DNA from: Streptococcus infantis
GTDB lineage: Bacteria; Bacillota; Bacilli; Lactobacillales; Streptococcaceae
DNA: 64,000 bases
Direction: 5' to 3'
NCBI RefSeq assembly: GCF_000963255.1
Contig: NZ_JYOV01000017.1
Location: forward strand, 59,179-123,178
This document shows, one piece after another, positions 51,864-61,807 of this stretch. A model generated the notes under the pieces. It ran no database searches, was not told the DNA's origin, and was given only the letters and a program-made list of their open reading frames with translations. The position numbers and the translations under genes are program-made. Position 1 is the first letter of the stretch, and each line of letters opens with the position of its first letter.

Positions 51864-53150
51864 CTAGGCACGAACTGTAACGCTTGTTCCATCTTCTTTG
51901 TAAAGATTAATCAAACCTTCTTTCAAAGCACGGACCATATCACCTGCTTGTACTGGTTGTGGAACCTTGATAGTTAAAAGTTCCATTGGATTTGGTGCAC
52001 GGTCAATCTTGTTACCTTTGGCATCATGAAGGTCTTCGATATAAGTTTCAAAATGGCGGAAACCTGGGCCATAAAACTCAACTTGGTCTCCTTCGTTGAT
52101 AACGTTACGTTGGCGAATAGTTGCTGTTTGCGTTGTATCATCATAAGCTACTACTTCAGCAACAAACTTGTATTCTGGAATCTTACGACGAGCACCGAAT
52201 AGTTGTTCGTTTTCAGATGGTGTTCCGTAATAGAAACCTGTAGCCAATTCACGTTGGGCAACCTTCCACATTTCATCAATCAAGTCTTGCTTGATAGCTT
52301 CAAACTTTTCAGGACTTTCAAGGTAGGCATCAACGGCAGCTTTGTAGCAGTTTGTCACTGTTGAAACATAGTGGATAGACTTCATACGACCTTCAATTTT
52401 AAGACTGTCCACACCATTTTCAATCATATCTGGAATATGGTCAATCATAGACATATCAACCGCAGACATGGAGAATTCTTCAGGAATTTCTCCCTTGAGG
52501 CTCTTACGTTCTTTACCAAATGGCATATCGTAAAGGTCATATTTCCAACGGCAAGATTGTGAACATCCACCACGGTTAGCGTCACGCATACTCATATGGT
52601 TAGAGAGCGTACAACGACCAGAGTAAGAAATACACATCGCACCATGTACGAAGGCTTCGATTTCTACATCTGTACGTTTACGAATTTCTGCCAACTCTTC
52701 CATAGAAACCTCACGCGCCAACACGACGCGAGTCAATCCAAGTTCTTTCCAGAATTCTAGGGTTTCGTAGTTAGTTGCACTGGCTTGTGTTGAAAGGTGG
52801 ATTTCGAGTCCTGGTGCTTCTGTTGCTGCAATCATGATTAAGGCAGGGTCAGAAACGATAACCGCTGCAATACCAATATCACGCAACTTACGGAACCATT
52901 CTCCGGCACCTTCTTCATTTCCTTCGTGCATAACCATATTAGCAGCCACATATACCTTAGCGCCATACTTAGCCGCAAACTGAACTCCTTCTTCCATTTG
53001 TTCGAAAGTGAAGTTACCAGCACGGCTACGTAGACCATAGGCCTGACCACCGATAAAGACAGCATCTGCTCCGTATTGAACAGCTACTTTTAGTTTTTCA
53101 AGAGTTCCTGCAGGTGATAGAACCTCAGGACGTTTCAAAGTTTTTGTCAT
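51864..53150 (-). CDS. U32 family protein (TrhP/YrrO-like)
   Basis: 428 residues. The N-terminal barrel has LSPAGTLEKLKVAVQYGADAVFIGG; the U32 signature EIEAFVHGAMCISYSGRCTLSNHMSMRDANRGGCSQSCRWKYD (quoted in parts: EAFVHGAMC, SGRCTLS, GGCSQSCRW) has four conserved cysteines for an iron-sulfur cluster. Although catalogued as a peptidase, U32 proteins of this subgroup (TrhP) take part in tRNA U34 hydroxylation to ho5U. The ATG at 53150 follows AGGAG. Confidence 0.88.
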   Translation of the reverse strand: MTKTLKRPEVLSPAGTLEKLKVAVQYGADAVFIGGQAYGLRSRAGNFTFEQMEEGVQFAAKYGAKVYVAANMVMHEGNEEGAGEWFRKLRDIGIAAVIVSDPALIMIAATEAPGLEIHLSTQASATNYETLEFWKELGLTRVVLAREVSMEELAEIRKRTDVEIEAFVHGAMCISYSGRCTLSNHMSMRDANRGGCSQSCRWKYDLYDMPFGKERKSLKGEIPEEFSMSAVDMSMIDHIPDMIENGVDSLKIEGRMKSIHYVSTVTNCYKAAVDAYLESPEKFEAIKQDLIDEMWKVAQRELATGFYYGTPSENEQLFGARRKIPEYKFVAEVVAYDDTTQTATIRQRNVINEGDQVEFYGPGFRHFETYIEDLHDAKGNKIDRAPNPMELLTIKVPQPVQAGDMVRALKEGLINLYKEDGTSVTVRA

Positions 53151-53273
53151 TTTTTCTCCTATTTGCAATATAAAAGTTTGACACCAATCTTAACTATTTT
53201 ATAGTAAACAGGGTTCAAAATCAAGCATTGAATGATTGTTTAGACAATTTTAATGTTATTCTCACTCATGAGT

Positions 53274-55484
53274 TCAGCGAACTGTTTCTATTTGCCAAGA
53301 ATGCCAACCTTTAAAACGAATAGCTCCCTTTTGGTCCGTTTGGTAAATCGAATTCTCAAGTTCTCGGTTACTTTCCCCATTTTTAACTTTAAATGATTTT
53401 TTCTTGTCTATTGAAATAACAGTGATTTTAGGGTGTACATTTTTGAAGATTTCGATATCTGTCTTTTTCTTCGATGCTTGCAGATGACTTATCACTACAT
53501 CTGCTTGGAGTTTTGGATAATGACTCGTTAAAAACTTCTCCTCTATATTTCCAGTAACTAGAAAGGTTTGGTTTAGTAACTTTCCATACAAGACCATTGA
53601 GTCCTTTTCATCGCTATTTTGGCTAGTGATAACTTCTAAACTATTCCCAAAAATAGGTAACTGCTGTCCTGTTTTGATAGCACCTACCTTGACTTTGCTC
53701 TCCTTGAGCTTATCCATAAATTCTCTCTTAGATAAAGTTTCTTCAATTACTAGAATCTCTCCAAGCTCGAAGGCTTTACTGATTTCGAATACATGATCTA
53801 ACTGTTTAGTATCACTAGTCGTTAGAACCAGCTGATCAATCTTGGCCACTCCTCGACTTTTCAGATAAGGAATTAAACTACGTTTGGCATTGCTGGTAAT
53901 AGCTTTCTCCTGCCAGACTTCTTTCTTTTCAACTGCTAGCTTTTCACCAACATCCAGTAGTATGGTCTTCCCTGTCATGTCTCTTAGGAAAATGCTTCGC
54001 CCCTGTTCCATATCTAGAACTGTGATTTCATTTTCTAGTGGATGCTTGGTTACTAAAAAGAATGAGATGGCAACTATGACAAGCATAGATATTTTTTTCA
54101 AATTCTTTCGATAATCGTAGATGAGAGCTAAAGTAACCAAAAGAAGGATTAAAATCCAAAGACTCGGTTGGCCGAAAACAAGGGGTCTCGTAGATAGCTG
54201 AGAAATATAGCGTATGATGTTTTCAAGCCATTCAAAGAGAAAGTTGAACTGGGTGATGGGATATATAAATGACAGACAGAAGAGAATCGACAGGAGTGGT
54301 AAAAGGACCACATCAAATAAGAATGAAAAGACAAAGGTCAAGAAAATAGACCACGGTTGAAATTCAGAAAAGTAGAAAGATAGAATTGGCAGAATTCCCA
54401 AAGAAATAATGCAACTCTCTCTAATCAGACCTTTTATCCCTGCTACTTCCTCACCAGTCATTGTCAGGATAAAGGCATAAGCACAGGAAAGAACCCCTCC
54501 AGCTGTTAAGAAAAAGTTCGGCATGATTAAAAATAGAATAAGAATTGTCAAAGCAAAATTATCCAGTGACTTAAAGCCATGCTGAGCCAATAGCTTTTGT
54601 AGAAGACTACGAATAACTGAAGCTGAAAATCCTGTCAAGCCTGCATAAAACAAAGAAAAGGGATAAGCTAGCCATTTGAACTTCTCTTGTGTCAAGCCCA
54701 ATCGCAAGAGTGACTTTTTAAAAGAATCCATGAAGAATCCAACCTGCATCCCAGACAAAGCAAAAAGATGAATAATCCCTAGGCTGGAATAAAGTTCGTT
54801 CATTTCCTCAAAGTCTGTATCTAAATGTCCCAATAAAAGGCCTGTCATATAATTGCGCATGGGATCGGGAAAATTCCTTTTTATCCAGGCAACTGCTTTT
54901 CTCCTCAAACTTGATAGATTTTCTCCAATATCCCAACTGGAAATTTGCTTTAATTCCACAATTTCGGATATGGTTAAGGTCTGATAAATTCCTTGGGTTT
55001 TGAGATAGTTTCGATAATCAAAACCCGCAAAATTACTGGCTCCTTGAGGACTAGCTAACTTGCCTTTCAAAACCATTTTATGCAGATCAGACAACTGCTG
55101 AAATTTTTCTTTTTCAGCTTCTGACTGGAGTTTATAATAAACCTGAAAGAGTCTGCCCTCAGCCTTGCCACGAAAAGATAAGCTATCTCCATTTACTTTG
55201 ATGGTATCCGGTAATATTCGCACTGTATCAACCGTGTCTACAAGATTCCGACTGGCTTCTTCTTGCTGCCATTTTTGAAAAATAAACCAACTCCCAAATA
55301 TGCTGCAAATCAAGAGAACCTTGGTTACCGTCTTCCATGGAAATTGGAAAAAGAGGCAGACTAGTAAAAAGGCTAAGCCCAAAAGTGCTAAGACACTTGC
55401 TGAAAAAATTGCATAGTAGAGCCATAGCAAAAGAAAACTGAGATAGATTTTTGGAATTGGAAAACGACTAATCCACTGTAACAT
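53274..55484 (-). CDS. comEC: Competence DNA channel ComEC (CelB)
   Basis: Membrane channel that brings single-stranded transforming DNA into the cell, 736 residues. The N-terminal helices and DUF4131/OB-like segment (about 1-190) are followed by the ComEC competence domain (about 215-470, with LFALSGMQVGFFM) and a C-terminal metallo-beta-lactamase-like domain (about 495-736, VLDMEQGRSIFLRDMTGKTILLDVG). The metal motif expected after the second strand is degenerate (LTTSDTKQLDHV in place of HxHxDH). It overlaps comEA by 17 nt, so translation is coupled. Confidence 0.95.
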   Translation of the reverse strand: MLQWISRFPIPKIYLSFLLLWLYYAIFSASVLALLGLAFLLVCLFFQFPWKTVTKVLLICSIFGSWFIFQKWQQEEASRNLVDTVDTVRILPDTIKVNGDSLSFRGKAEGRLFQVYYKLQSEAEKEKFQQLSDLHKMVLKGKLASPQGASNFAGFDYRNYLKTQGIYQTLTISEIVELKQISSWDIGENLSSLRRKAVAWIKRNFPDPMRNYMTGLLLGHLDTDFEEMNELYSSLGIIHLFALSGMQVGFFMDSFKKSLLRLGLTQEKFKWLAYPFSLFYAGLTGFSASVIRSLLQKLLAQHGFKSLDNFALTILILFLIMPNFFLTAGGVLSCAYAFILTMTGEEVAGIKGLIRESCIISLGILPILSFYFSEFQPWSIFLTFVFSFLFDVVLLPLLSILFCLSFIYPITQFNFLFEWLENIIRYISQLSTRPLVFGQPSLWILILLLVTLALIYDYRKNLKKISMLVIVAISFFLVTKHPLENEITVLDMEQGRSIFLRDMTGKTILLDVGEKLAVEKKEVWQEKAITSNAKRSLIPYLKSRGVAKIDQLVLTTSDTKQLDHVFEISKAFELGEILVIEETLSKREFMDKLKESKVKVGAIKTGQQLPIFGNSLEVITSQNSDEKDSMVLYGKLLNQTFLVTGNIEEKFLTSHYPKLQADVVISHLQASKKKTDIEIFKNVHPKITVISIDKKKSFKVKNGESNRELENSIYQTDQKGAIRFKGWHSWQIETVR

Positions 55485-56109
55485 ATTCTTTTAACTTTTC
55501 TATCGTTTTTGCGCCAATACCAGAAACCTTTTTGAGCTCATCAACTGACTTAAACTTACCGTTAGACTCACGATGGTCGATAATATCTTGAGCACGTTTA
55601 GCACCTAAGCCTTTGACTTGTTTCAGTTCCTCTAAACTGGCTTTATTGAGATTGACTTTCTTATCTTCCTTGCTGTTAGAAGCATTTGATTGTGTTGCTT
55701 GACTAATATCTTCTCCCTTAGTTGGAACATAGATAAGTGCTTCGTCACTAATTTTCTGAGCAAGATTGATAGACTTACTATCAGCATTATCTGTCAAGCC
55801 ACCAGCTTTTTGAACAGCATCATTGACCCGACTTCCCACTGGTAAATCATAAATCCCTGGTGTTTTGACAGCGCCTTTGACATCAACAGTAATTAGATCT
55901 TGCTCCACAACGTCTTCCTTCTGATTTCCATCTTCCTTTACATCCGTCGAATCCTTTGGAACAGTGGTAACTTCTGTTTGCACCTTTGTTTCTTTAGCAG
56001 GTGTCTGAGCGACTGGCTTGAGGAGGAAAAATCCGCCTAAGACCAAGCCCAAACCAGCACAGATGACAATGATTTTATACTCTTTGATTTTCTCAATAAG
56101 TTCTTCCAT
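55468..56109 (-). CDS. comEA: Competence DNA receptor ComEA (CelA)
   Basis: Membrane-anchored double-strand DNA receptor, 213 residues. An N-terminal transmembrane helix (about 12-30), a Thr/Lys/Glu-rich linker, an SLBB domain (VDVKGAVKTPGIYDLPVGSRV, about 74-130) and paired helix-hairpin-helix motifs (NLNKASLEELKQVKGLGAKRA and FKSVDELKKVSGIGAKTIEKL) are visible. ATG after AGGAG; a ComX box lies 19 nt upstream. Confidence 0.97.
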   Translation of the reverse strand: MEELIEKIKEYKIIVICAGLGLVLGGFFLLKPVAQTPAKETKVQTEVTTVPKDSTDVKEDGNQKEDVVEQDLITVDVKGAVKTPGIYDLPVGSRVNDAVQKAGGLTDNADSKSINLAQKISDEALIYVPTKGEDISQATQSNASNSKEDKKVNLNKASLEELKQVKGLGAKRAQDIIDHRESNGKFKSVDELKKVSGIGAKTIEKLKEYVTVD

Positions 56110-56128
56110 ATTTTCTCCTCTCTTAGCT

Positions 56129-56136
56129 TATTCGTA
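56129..56136 (-). promoter_or_regulatory. ComX (SigX) box for comEA-comEC
   Basis: Minus strand TACGAATA, perfect cin-box, 19 nt before the comEA ATG. The upstream T-rich stretch is the U-tract of the GNAT terminator. Confidence 0.9.
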
Positions 56137-56143
56137 AGAGAAA

Positions 56144-56175
56144 GAAAAAAACAGCTGAAAAATCTTTTCAACTGC
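56144..56175 (-). terminator. GNAT (56176) terminator
   Basis: Minus strand CAGTTGAAAAG-a-TTTTTCAGCTG followed by TTTTTTTC, starting at the GNAT stop and running straight into the ComX promoter. Confidence 0.82.
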
Positions 56176-56745
56176 TTACTTATTTGCAAAATAGTCTTCC
56201 TTGGTTAAGACATAATGGACATCTGTTACGATTCTTCCAGGTTCTTTATAGTCCATTCTAGCATATGGTTCTTCGTGGGAGAAGTGCATACCTGATTTCT
56301 CCATGACTTTTCCTGACGCAGGATTATCCTTATCGTGAAGGGCCGTCAACTTATTCATCCCAATCTTTTCAAAAGCCAGTTCAATTACAGCTCTGTTGGC
56401 TTCTGTCGTCAAACCTTGATTCCAATATTTTTGATGGATAATGTAACCAATGGCTGCCTTCTTAAGAACAGTATCCATCTTGTGCAGATCAATGGTTCCG
56501 ATAAATTCTCCAGTACTTTTTAGTTCAATTCCCCATCGTCCCAATGGATTGGCTAGATAAAATTGAGCAATATTGTTCTTGGTTTCCTCCAGACTTTGAT
56601 TGGTCGGGAAAGTGTAGCGCGTATTTTCCTGGTTTGAAGCATATTCAAACATGGCTTCTGCATCATCAAGTGTTACTGGTCTAAGTACTAAGCGTTCAGT
56701 TTCGATAAATTGATGCTTGGCTAGTTTGATAAATAGTGATTCCAT
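56176..56745 (-). CDS. GNAT N-acetyltransferase (RimJ/RimL-like)
   Basis: 189 residues. QFIETERLVLRPVTLDDAEAMFEYAS at the start, RWGIELKSTGEFIGTIDLH, AAIGYIIHQKYWNQGLTTEANRAV (acetyl-CoA loop) and NPASGKVMEKSGM identify the RimJ/RimL branch; the acceptor is unknown. The ATG at 56745 follows GGGAGGTG. Divergent from ald, upstream of comEA as in pneumococcus. Confidence 0.9.
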   Translation of the reverse strand: MESLFIKLAKHQFIETERLVLRPVTLDDAEAMFEYASNQENTRYTFPTNQSLEETKNNIAQFYLANPLGRWGIELKSTGEFIGTIDLHKMDTVLKKAAIGYIIHQKYWNQGLTTEANRAVIELAFEKIGMNKLTALHDKDNPASGKVMEKSGMHFSHEEPYARMDYKEPGRIVTDVHYVLTKEDYFANK

Positions 56746-56913
56746 GATTGCACCTCCCAAAATAGGTTGCTAAAAGAATAACATAAAAGAAATAGGTTTA
56801 CAAGTTTTTCTTGCAATTTAAAGCGGTTTCATATACAATAAAGTCATCACAAAAACTCTGAAGAATGATGTGATACATAAATTGAAACAGCTTAATAGAA
56901 AGTGAGTTATCCT

Positions 56914-58026
56914 ATGCTAATTGGAATTCCAAAGGAAATTAAAAATAATGAAAATCGTGTTGCTTTGACACCTGCTGGTGTACAAAGTCTCGTTGGTCGT
57001 GGCCACCGTGTCCTTATCGAAACGAATGCTGGACTTGGATCTGGTTTTACTGATGCTGACTATGAAAAGCAAGGAGCAGAAATTGTCGCAACTGCTGCTG
57101 AAGCCTGGGCTGCAGAATTGGTTGTTAAAGTCAAGGAACCCCTTGCTAGCGAATATCAGTTCTTGCGTGACGATTTACTTCTCTTCACCTACTTGCACAT
57201 GGCTGCTGCCCCAGAATTGGCTGATGCTATGCTTGCAGCTAAAACAACAGGTGTTGCTTATGAGACAGTCCGTGATACTCAAGGACAACTTCCTTTATTG
57301 GTTCCAATGAGTGAGGTTGCAGGTCGTATGGCTGTCCAAATCGGAGCCCACTTCTTGACGAAACAAGCTGGTGGTTCAGGAGTTCTACTCGGTGGTGTCC
57401 CTGGTGTTCCTAAAGGAAAAGTAACCATTATCGGTGGTGGTGTCGTTGGTACACACGCAGCTCGCATCGCTCTTGGTTTGGGAGCTCAAGTAACCATTCT
57501 TGATATCAGTGCTAAACGTCTCTCTGTCTTAGAAGATGTCTTTGGTCACCAAATCCAAACCCTCATGTCTAATCCATTTAATATTGAAGCAAGTGTGCGT
57601 GAAGCAGACGTTGTGATCGGTGCTGTCTTGATTCCTGGTGCCAAGGCACCAAAATTAGTAACAGATGAAATGGTACAACAAATGCGTCCTGGTTCTGTCA
57701 TTGTTGACGTTGCTGTTGACCAAGGTGGTGTTATAGCGACAGCTGACCGAGTGACAACTCACGATGAACCAGTCTATGAAAAACACGGTGTTCTTCATTA
57801 TGCAGTTGCTAACATTCCTGGAGCAGTTGCTCGTACATCTACGATTGCCCTTACAAATGTGACTCTTCCATATATCGAAGCATTGGCAGGAAAAGGATTT
57901 AAGAAAGCTATTTCTGACGATGCTGGTTTACGAGAAGGAGTTACAACTTATCAAGGTATCCTCACTAGCCAACCAGTTGCCGAAGGTTTGGAACGTGACT
58001 TCACTTCAATCAGTGAACTTGTTTAA
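56914..58026 (+). CDS. ald: Alanine dehydrogenase
   Basis: NAD-dependent interconversion of L-alanine and pyruvate plus ammonia. The 370-residue frame is full length and uninterrupted. [21 protein letters not shown] at the start carries the Arg/Lys substrate site; [15 protein letters not shown], the Rossmann motif [20 protein letters not shown] near residue 170 and [16 protein letters not shown] are typical. The ATG at 56914 has GTGAG 7 nt upstream and gives the normal N-terminus; the in-frame GTG four codons earlier is that site itself. Confidence 0.95.
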   Translation: MLIGIPKEIKNNENRVALTPAGVQSLVGRGHRVLIETNAGLGSGFTDADYEKQGAEIVATAAEAWAAELVVKVKEPLASEYQFLRDDLLLFTYLHMAAAPELADAMLAAKTTGVAYETVRDTQGQLPLLVPMSEVAGRMAVQIGAHFLTKQAGGSGVLLGGVPGVPKGKVTIIGGGVVGTHAARIALGLGAQVTILDISAKRLSVLEDVFGHQIQTLMSNPFNIEASVREADVVIGAVLIPGAKAPKLVTDEMVQQMRPGSVIVDVAVDQGGVIATADRVTTHDEPVYEKHGVLHYAVANIPGAVARTSTIALTNVTLPYIEALAGKGFKKAISDDAGLREGVTTYQGILTSQPVAEGLERDFTSISELV

Positions 58027-58049
58027 AATGATTTATAAACTTAAACTAC

Positions 58050-58083
58050 AAAAATAAGAGCAGCTTTTCAACTGCTCTTTTTT
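58050..58083. terminator. Bidirectional terminator ald / phoH
   Basis: AAATAAGAGCAG-cttttcaa-CTGCTCTTTTTTAC between converging genes; an 8-bp stem with T-run for ald, A-run on the other side for phoH. Confidence 0.85.
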
Positions 58084-58084
58084 A

Positions 58085-59071
58085 CTATTCTGTTTCTTCT
58101 TGGTTTTCTTCAGCTTTGACAGGTAGAGGTTCATAGGCTCTGATAATTTGAGCTACAACTGGATGGCGAACCACATCCTTAGCTGAAAAATGAACAAAGT
58201 CAATCTGATGAATATTCTTGAGTTTTTCCTGAGCATCAATCAAACCTGACTTGACATTACGAGGCAGGTCAATCTGACTAATATCCCCATTGACAATCAT
58301 TTTAGAATTAAAGCCTAAACGAGTCAAGAACATCTTCATCTGCATGATGGTTGTATTTTGCGCTTCGTCCAAGATGACAAAGGCATCATCCAAGGTACGT
58401 CCACGCATATAGGCAAGAGGCGCGATTTCGATGATTTCACGTTCCATAAGACGGGTTGTTTGATCCTTCCCAAGAATCTGGTACAAGGCATCATAAACTG
58501 GACGAAGGTAAGGGTCTACCTTTTCCTTCAAATCTCCCGGAAGAAATCCTAGACTCTCGCCTGCTTCTACTGCAGGGCGTGTCAAGATAATACGTTTGAC
58601 TTGTCCACGCTTGAGGGCTGTTACGGCCAAAGTCACTGCTAAGAAAGTCTTACCTGTTCCTGCCGGCCCAATACCAAAGGTCACATCGTGTTGCTTGACA
58701 CTATCCACATAAAGCTTTTGCCCCAAGGTTTTAACACGGATGGGCTTACCTGTATTATCCTTGATAATCTCTTCTTCATAGAGGGCGACAAACTTATCGA
58801 TTTCATTATTCTTAACCATGGTAATGGCTGTCACCACATCCGGAGTTCCAACAGTCATTCCACGATTGACTAAGACCATCAAGGCTTGTATAACTTGCCG
58901 TGCTTCCTCACAAGCAGACTCCTCTCCCAAAACTTGAACAATCTCTGTACGGGCATGGATGATGACATCTAATTCATCCTCCATCAATCGAAGGTGGCGC
59001 TCATTGGACCCAAAAAGATGAAATAGGTCATCTGGATGACTCAGTTGAATATCTATTGAATGTTCCTTCAA
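58085..59071 (-). CDS. phoH: PhoH-like ATPase
   Basis: 328 residues; cytosolic ATPase with RNA-binding features, role unclear (RNA metabolism suspected). Walker A GPAGTGKTFLAVTLAV near residue 137, LTRPAVEAGESLGFLPGDLKEKVDPYLRP-type region and Walker B FVILDEAQNTT are intact. The start is probably TTG at 59071: GAGAGG lies 8 nt upstream and the next residues KEHSIDIQLSHPDDLF equal the usual N-terminus. An in-frame ATG 84 nt earlier lacks a ribosome site. Confidence 0.93.
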   Translation of the reverse strand: MKEHSIDIQLSHPDDLFHLFGSNERHLRLMEDELDVIIHARTEIVQVLGEESACEEARQVIQALMVLVNRGMTVGTPDVVTAITMVKNNEIDKFVALYEEEIIKDNTGKPIRVKTLGQKLYVDSVKQHDVTFGIGPAGTGKTFLAVTLAVTALKRGQVKRIILTRPAVEAGESLGFLPGDLKEKVDPYLRPVYDALYQILGKDQTTRLMEREIIEIAPLAYMRGRTLDDAFVILDEAQNTTIMQMKMFLTRLGFNSKMIVNGDISQIDLPRNVKSGLIDAQEKLKNIHQIDFVHFSAKDVVRHPVVAQIIRAYEPLPVKAEENQEETE

Positions 59072-59229
59072 ACAAAGAACCTCTCTAATTCTCTTATTTC
59101 GTTTTATCATTTTGTTTTCTTTTAAGTATGAAACAACTTTCAAAAATCCTATCACTCTGACAATTCGTAATGGTAAACGAAACTTGTCAAAATAAGGAAA
59201 ATCCTCATAAAAGATAACTGAATGACTAT

Positions 59230-59235
59230 ATTATA
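59230..59235 (-). promoter_or_regulatory. phoH -10 box (extended)
   Basis: Minus strand TTTGC-TATAAT, an extended -10, about 160 nt before the phoH start. The leader in between contains no recognisable riboswitch. Confidence 0.5.
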
Positions 59236-59280
59236 GCAAAGAGGCTGAGAAATTACTATCCCCAACCCCATCTAGTAGCC

Positions 59281-59496
59281 TTAATGTTCTAAATATTCCT
59301 GCCAGATACGATCGAAGTCTCCCATATTAAAAGAAAAGCTAGCATGTTCCTCTAAAAAACGACTCACTTGATCGAAATCATCTGTATGTTTCGGAAAGGC
59401 GGACTCCTCAAAAGCCAGATCCGCTAAAATTGCTTTGGGACTATTGCTTTTAGGGTTGCGCTCGGTCATGAGCCAAGTATAAAATGATTTTCTCAT
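59281..59496 (-). CDS. YozE SAM-like protein (UPF0346)
   Basis: 71-residue protein with the YozE fold: [49 protein letters not shown] and a terminal [11 protein letters not shown] (quoted as landmarks: [25 protein letters not shown]). A small helical domain of unknown function. It lies 8 nt after cvfB and shares its transcript; a worn copy of the GGGTTGGGG/CTCAGCCTC repeat follows as terminator. Confidence 0.9.
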   Translation of the reverse strand: MRKSFYTWLMTERNPKSNSPKAILADLAFEESAFPKHTDDFDQVSRFLEEHASFSFNMGDFDRIWQEYLEH

Positions 59497-59504
59497 AAGC
59501 CTCC

Positions 59505-60359
59505 CTAAATTAATTCGGTACCAAACTGATCTTGTTTGATTTTGCCAGCCTTCATCAAACCACCGAGTGCTTTTTTAAATTGACCTTTTGAAATACCGAA
59601 AGTAGCCTTGATATCATCTGGTGATGACTTATCATTCAAGGTCATGAAGCCACCATTGCTTTCCAAATAAGTCAAGATCATCTGGGCATCATTTTCCAAC
59701 ATCTCAAAAGAGCGTGGTTTTAAAGAGAGATTAAGAGTTCGGTCAACATCACGGAAACCAATGACACGCGCATCTAGCACTTGGCCCAAACGTGGTTCTG
59801 CATAGCGCTCACTTGGATGGATAAATCCAAGCATGTTGTTCTCAGGTAGATAGACAAAGGTTCCTGATAATTTGAGACGGTAAACAATGGCAGGCCAATT
59901 TTGATTCTGCATGTTATTGTAGGCAGGACGTGCCAATCGTTGGAAATCTTCCTGATAAGCTAAGATTCCCCAGATACGGTCCTTCTTATCCACTTCTAGA
60001 CGGATATATAGACGATCACCCTTCTTAGGCCAGAGTTCTTTAAGCTCGGGGAGAATATCTAGTGACACAACGATTTCCTTGTCTGGTAATCCTGTATCCA
60101 CAAAGACACCCAAATCCTTACGAACCTCTGTTACGGTTCCCCAACCAAATTGTTCCTGAGTTGCAGTCACTTCTAGAGTTGTCAAACGTAGCTTTTGCTT
60201 CATATCTGTGTAGGCGAAACCTTTGACCGTATCACCAACTGTATGCTGACCTTCTTCTTTGGCTAGGGCATATGTTTGACCATCCTTTTGAACAAAGTAA
60301 AAACGGTCATTTTCATCGATGATGAGTCCAACGATAAAACTTGCAAGATTTGTATTCAT
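59505..60359 (-). CDS. cvfB: S1-domain RNA-binding protein CvfB
   Basis: 284 residues. Tandem S1-like OB folds ([74 protein letters not shown]) and a C-terminal winged helix ([21 protein letters not shown]). CvfB influences virulence gene expression in S. aureus; here it is simply a conserved RNA binder. The ATG at 60359 has AAGGAA 5 nt upstream. Confidence 0.92.
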   Translation of the reverse strand: MNTNLASFIVGLIIDENDRFYFVQKDGQTYALAKEEGQHTVGDTVKGFAYTDMKQKLRLTTLEVTATQEQFGWGTVTEVRKDLGVFVDTGLPDKEIVVSLDILPELKELWPKKGDRLYIRLEVDKKDRIWGILAYQEDFQRLARPAYNNMQNQNWPAIVYRLKLSGTFVYLPENNMLGFIHPSERYAEPRLGQVLDARVIGFRDVDRTLNLSLKPRSFEMLENDAQMILTYLESNGGFMTLNDKSSPDDIKATFGISKGQFKKALGGLMKAGKIKQDQFGTELI

Positions 60360-60376
60360 GTTTCCTTCTTTCGAAT

Positions 60377-60408
60377 AAAACTCAGCCAGCAATGCCAACT
60401 GAGTTTTT
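60377..60408 (-). terminator. frr terminator
   Basis: Minus strand AAAAACTCAGTTGGC-attgct-GGCTGAGTTTTATT, 11 nt after the frr stop. Confidence 0.85.
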
Positions 60409-60419
60409 CTGTTTATTTC

Positions 60420-60977
60420 TTAGACTTCCAAGATTTCTTTTTCTTTGTTGGCAGTCATTTCGTCGATGTGTTTAACAGCATCGTCTGTTGCTTTTTGAAT
60501 ATCTTTTTCAAGAGTCTTCAATTCGTCTTCAGTGATTTCTTTTGCTTTTTCTTGTTTCTTAGCCTCGTCCATAGCATCACGACGGATATTACGGATAGCA
60601 ACTTTAGCATTCTCACCCACTTTTTTCACTTCTTTAGCAAGGTCGCGACGAGTTTCTTCTGTAAGAGCTGGGATTACCAAGCGAATAACAGAACCATCGT
60701 TAGCTGGTGTGATACCTAGGTCTGAAGCATTCAAAGCACGTTCGATATCTTTCAAAGATGATTTGTCAAATGGTGTTACCAACAAGACACGCGCTTCTGG
60801 GATTGTGATAGAAGCAATTTGGTTAAGTGGTGTTTCAACACCATAGTACTCAACGTGGATGCGGTCAAGCAAGCTAGCATTAGCACGGCCAGCACGAATA
60901 CTTCCAAACTCACGAGCAAGTGAGTGGTGAGATTGGGTCATTCTCTCTTTTGCTTTTTCTACGATTGCGTTTGCCAT
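60420..60977 (-). CDS. frr: Ribosome recycling factor
   Basis: Splits post-termination ribosomes with EF-G. 185 residues, normal length: [68 protein letters not shown] core (landmarks [27 protein letters not shown]) and a C-terminal helix with [19 protein letters not shown]. 9 nt after pyrH, the conserved pair. Confidence 0.98.
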   Translation of the reverse strand: MANAIVEKAKERMTQSHHSLAREFGSIRAGRANASLLDRIHVEYYGVETPLNQIASITIPEARVLLVTPFDKSSLKDIERALNASDLGITPANDGSVIRLVIPALTEETRRDLAKEVKKVGENAKVAIRNIRRDAMDEAKKQEKAKEITEDELKTLEKDIQKATDDAVKHIDEMTANKEKEILEV

Positions 60978-60986
60978 AATCTTTTC

Positions 60987-61721
60987 TTATTCCTTTTCTT
61001 CGATATTATTTGAAACTGTAGTTCCGATATTTTCACCAAATACAACACGTTTAATATTTCCTGGTTGGTTCATGTTGAAAACTACCAAGTCAATATCATT
61101 GTCCATTGAAAGTGTTGAAGCTGTTGAGTCCATGATACGGAGACCTTTATTGATCACGTCACGGTGAGTCAACTCTTCAAATTTAACAGCTGTCTTATCT
61201 TTTTTAGGATCAGCATTGTAGACACCATCAACCCCATTCTTAGCCATCAAGATAGCGTCCGCTTCAATCTCAGCTGCACGAAGGGCTGCTGTTGTATCTG
61301 TTGAGAAGTATGGTGAACCAATTCCCGCACCAAAGATAACTATGCGTCCTTTTTCAAGATGACGAAGAGCACGACCACGAACGTAAGGTTCTGCTACTTG
61401 TTGCATGGCAATAGCTGTTTGAACACGTGTATCCACACCAACTTGTTGCAATGAATCTGCCATTACAAGAGCATTCATAACGGTTCCAAGCATTCCTGTA
61501 TAGTCTGCTTGTACACGATCCATTCCAGCTTCTGCAGCAGGTTCTCCACGCCAGAGATTTCCTCCACCAATAACGAGGGCAATCTCAATACCTAAGTTAT
61601 GTACTTCTTGAATTTCTTGAGCCATTGCTTGAACTGTTTTGATATCAATTCCGACACCACGCTCGCCAGCAAGGGCCTCACCTGATAACTTAATCAAAAT
61701 ACGTTTATATTTGGGTTCCAC
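60987..61721 (-). CDS. pyrH: Uridylate kinase
   Basis: Hexameric UMP kinase, 244 residues. [14 protein letters not shown] near residue 7, [10 protein letters not shown] near 52, and [20 protein letters not shown] (landmarks [12 protein letters not shown]) are typical of the amino-acid-kinase fold. The start is GTG at 61721: AAGGAG lies 9 nt upstream and the protein begins right before PKYKRIL as in relatives; the ATG 27 nt earlier precedes the ribosome site. Confidence 0.96.
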   Translation of the reverse strand: MEPKYKRILIKLSGEALAGERGVGIDIKTVQAMAQEIQEVHNLGIEIALVIGGGNLWRGEPAAEAGMDRVQADYTGMLGTVMNALVMADSLQQVGVDTRVQTAIAMQQVAEPYVRGRALRHLEKGRIVIFGAGIGSPYFSTDTTAALRAAEIEADAILMAKNGVDGVYNADPKKDKTAVKFEELTHRDVINKGLRIMDSTASTLSMDNDIDLVVFNMNQPGNIKRVVFGENIGTTVSNNIEEKE

Positions 61722-61807
61722 CTGACTTCGCTCCTTTATTTTATTCAAACTATTTTATCACATTTTTTGAGAATTTTATAGTCTCATGAGTTATTCTTTT
61801 GAAAATT

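Noticed and set aside
59072..59155. 28-residue N-terminal extension of PhoH from an upstream ATG.
   Set aside because: No ribosome site before that ATG, while GAGAGG precedes the TTG at 59071 at good distance and the shorter product matches the family.
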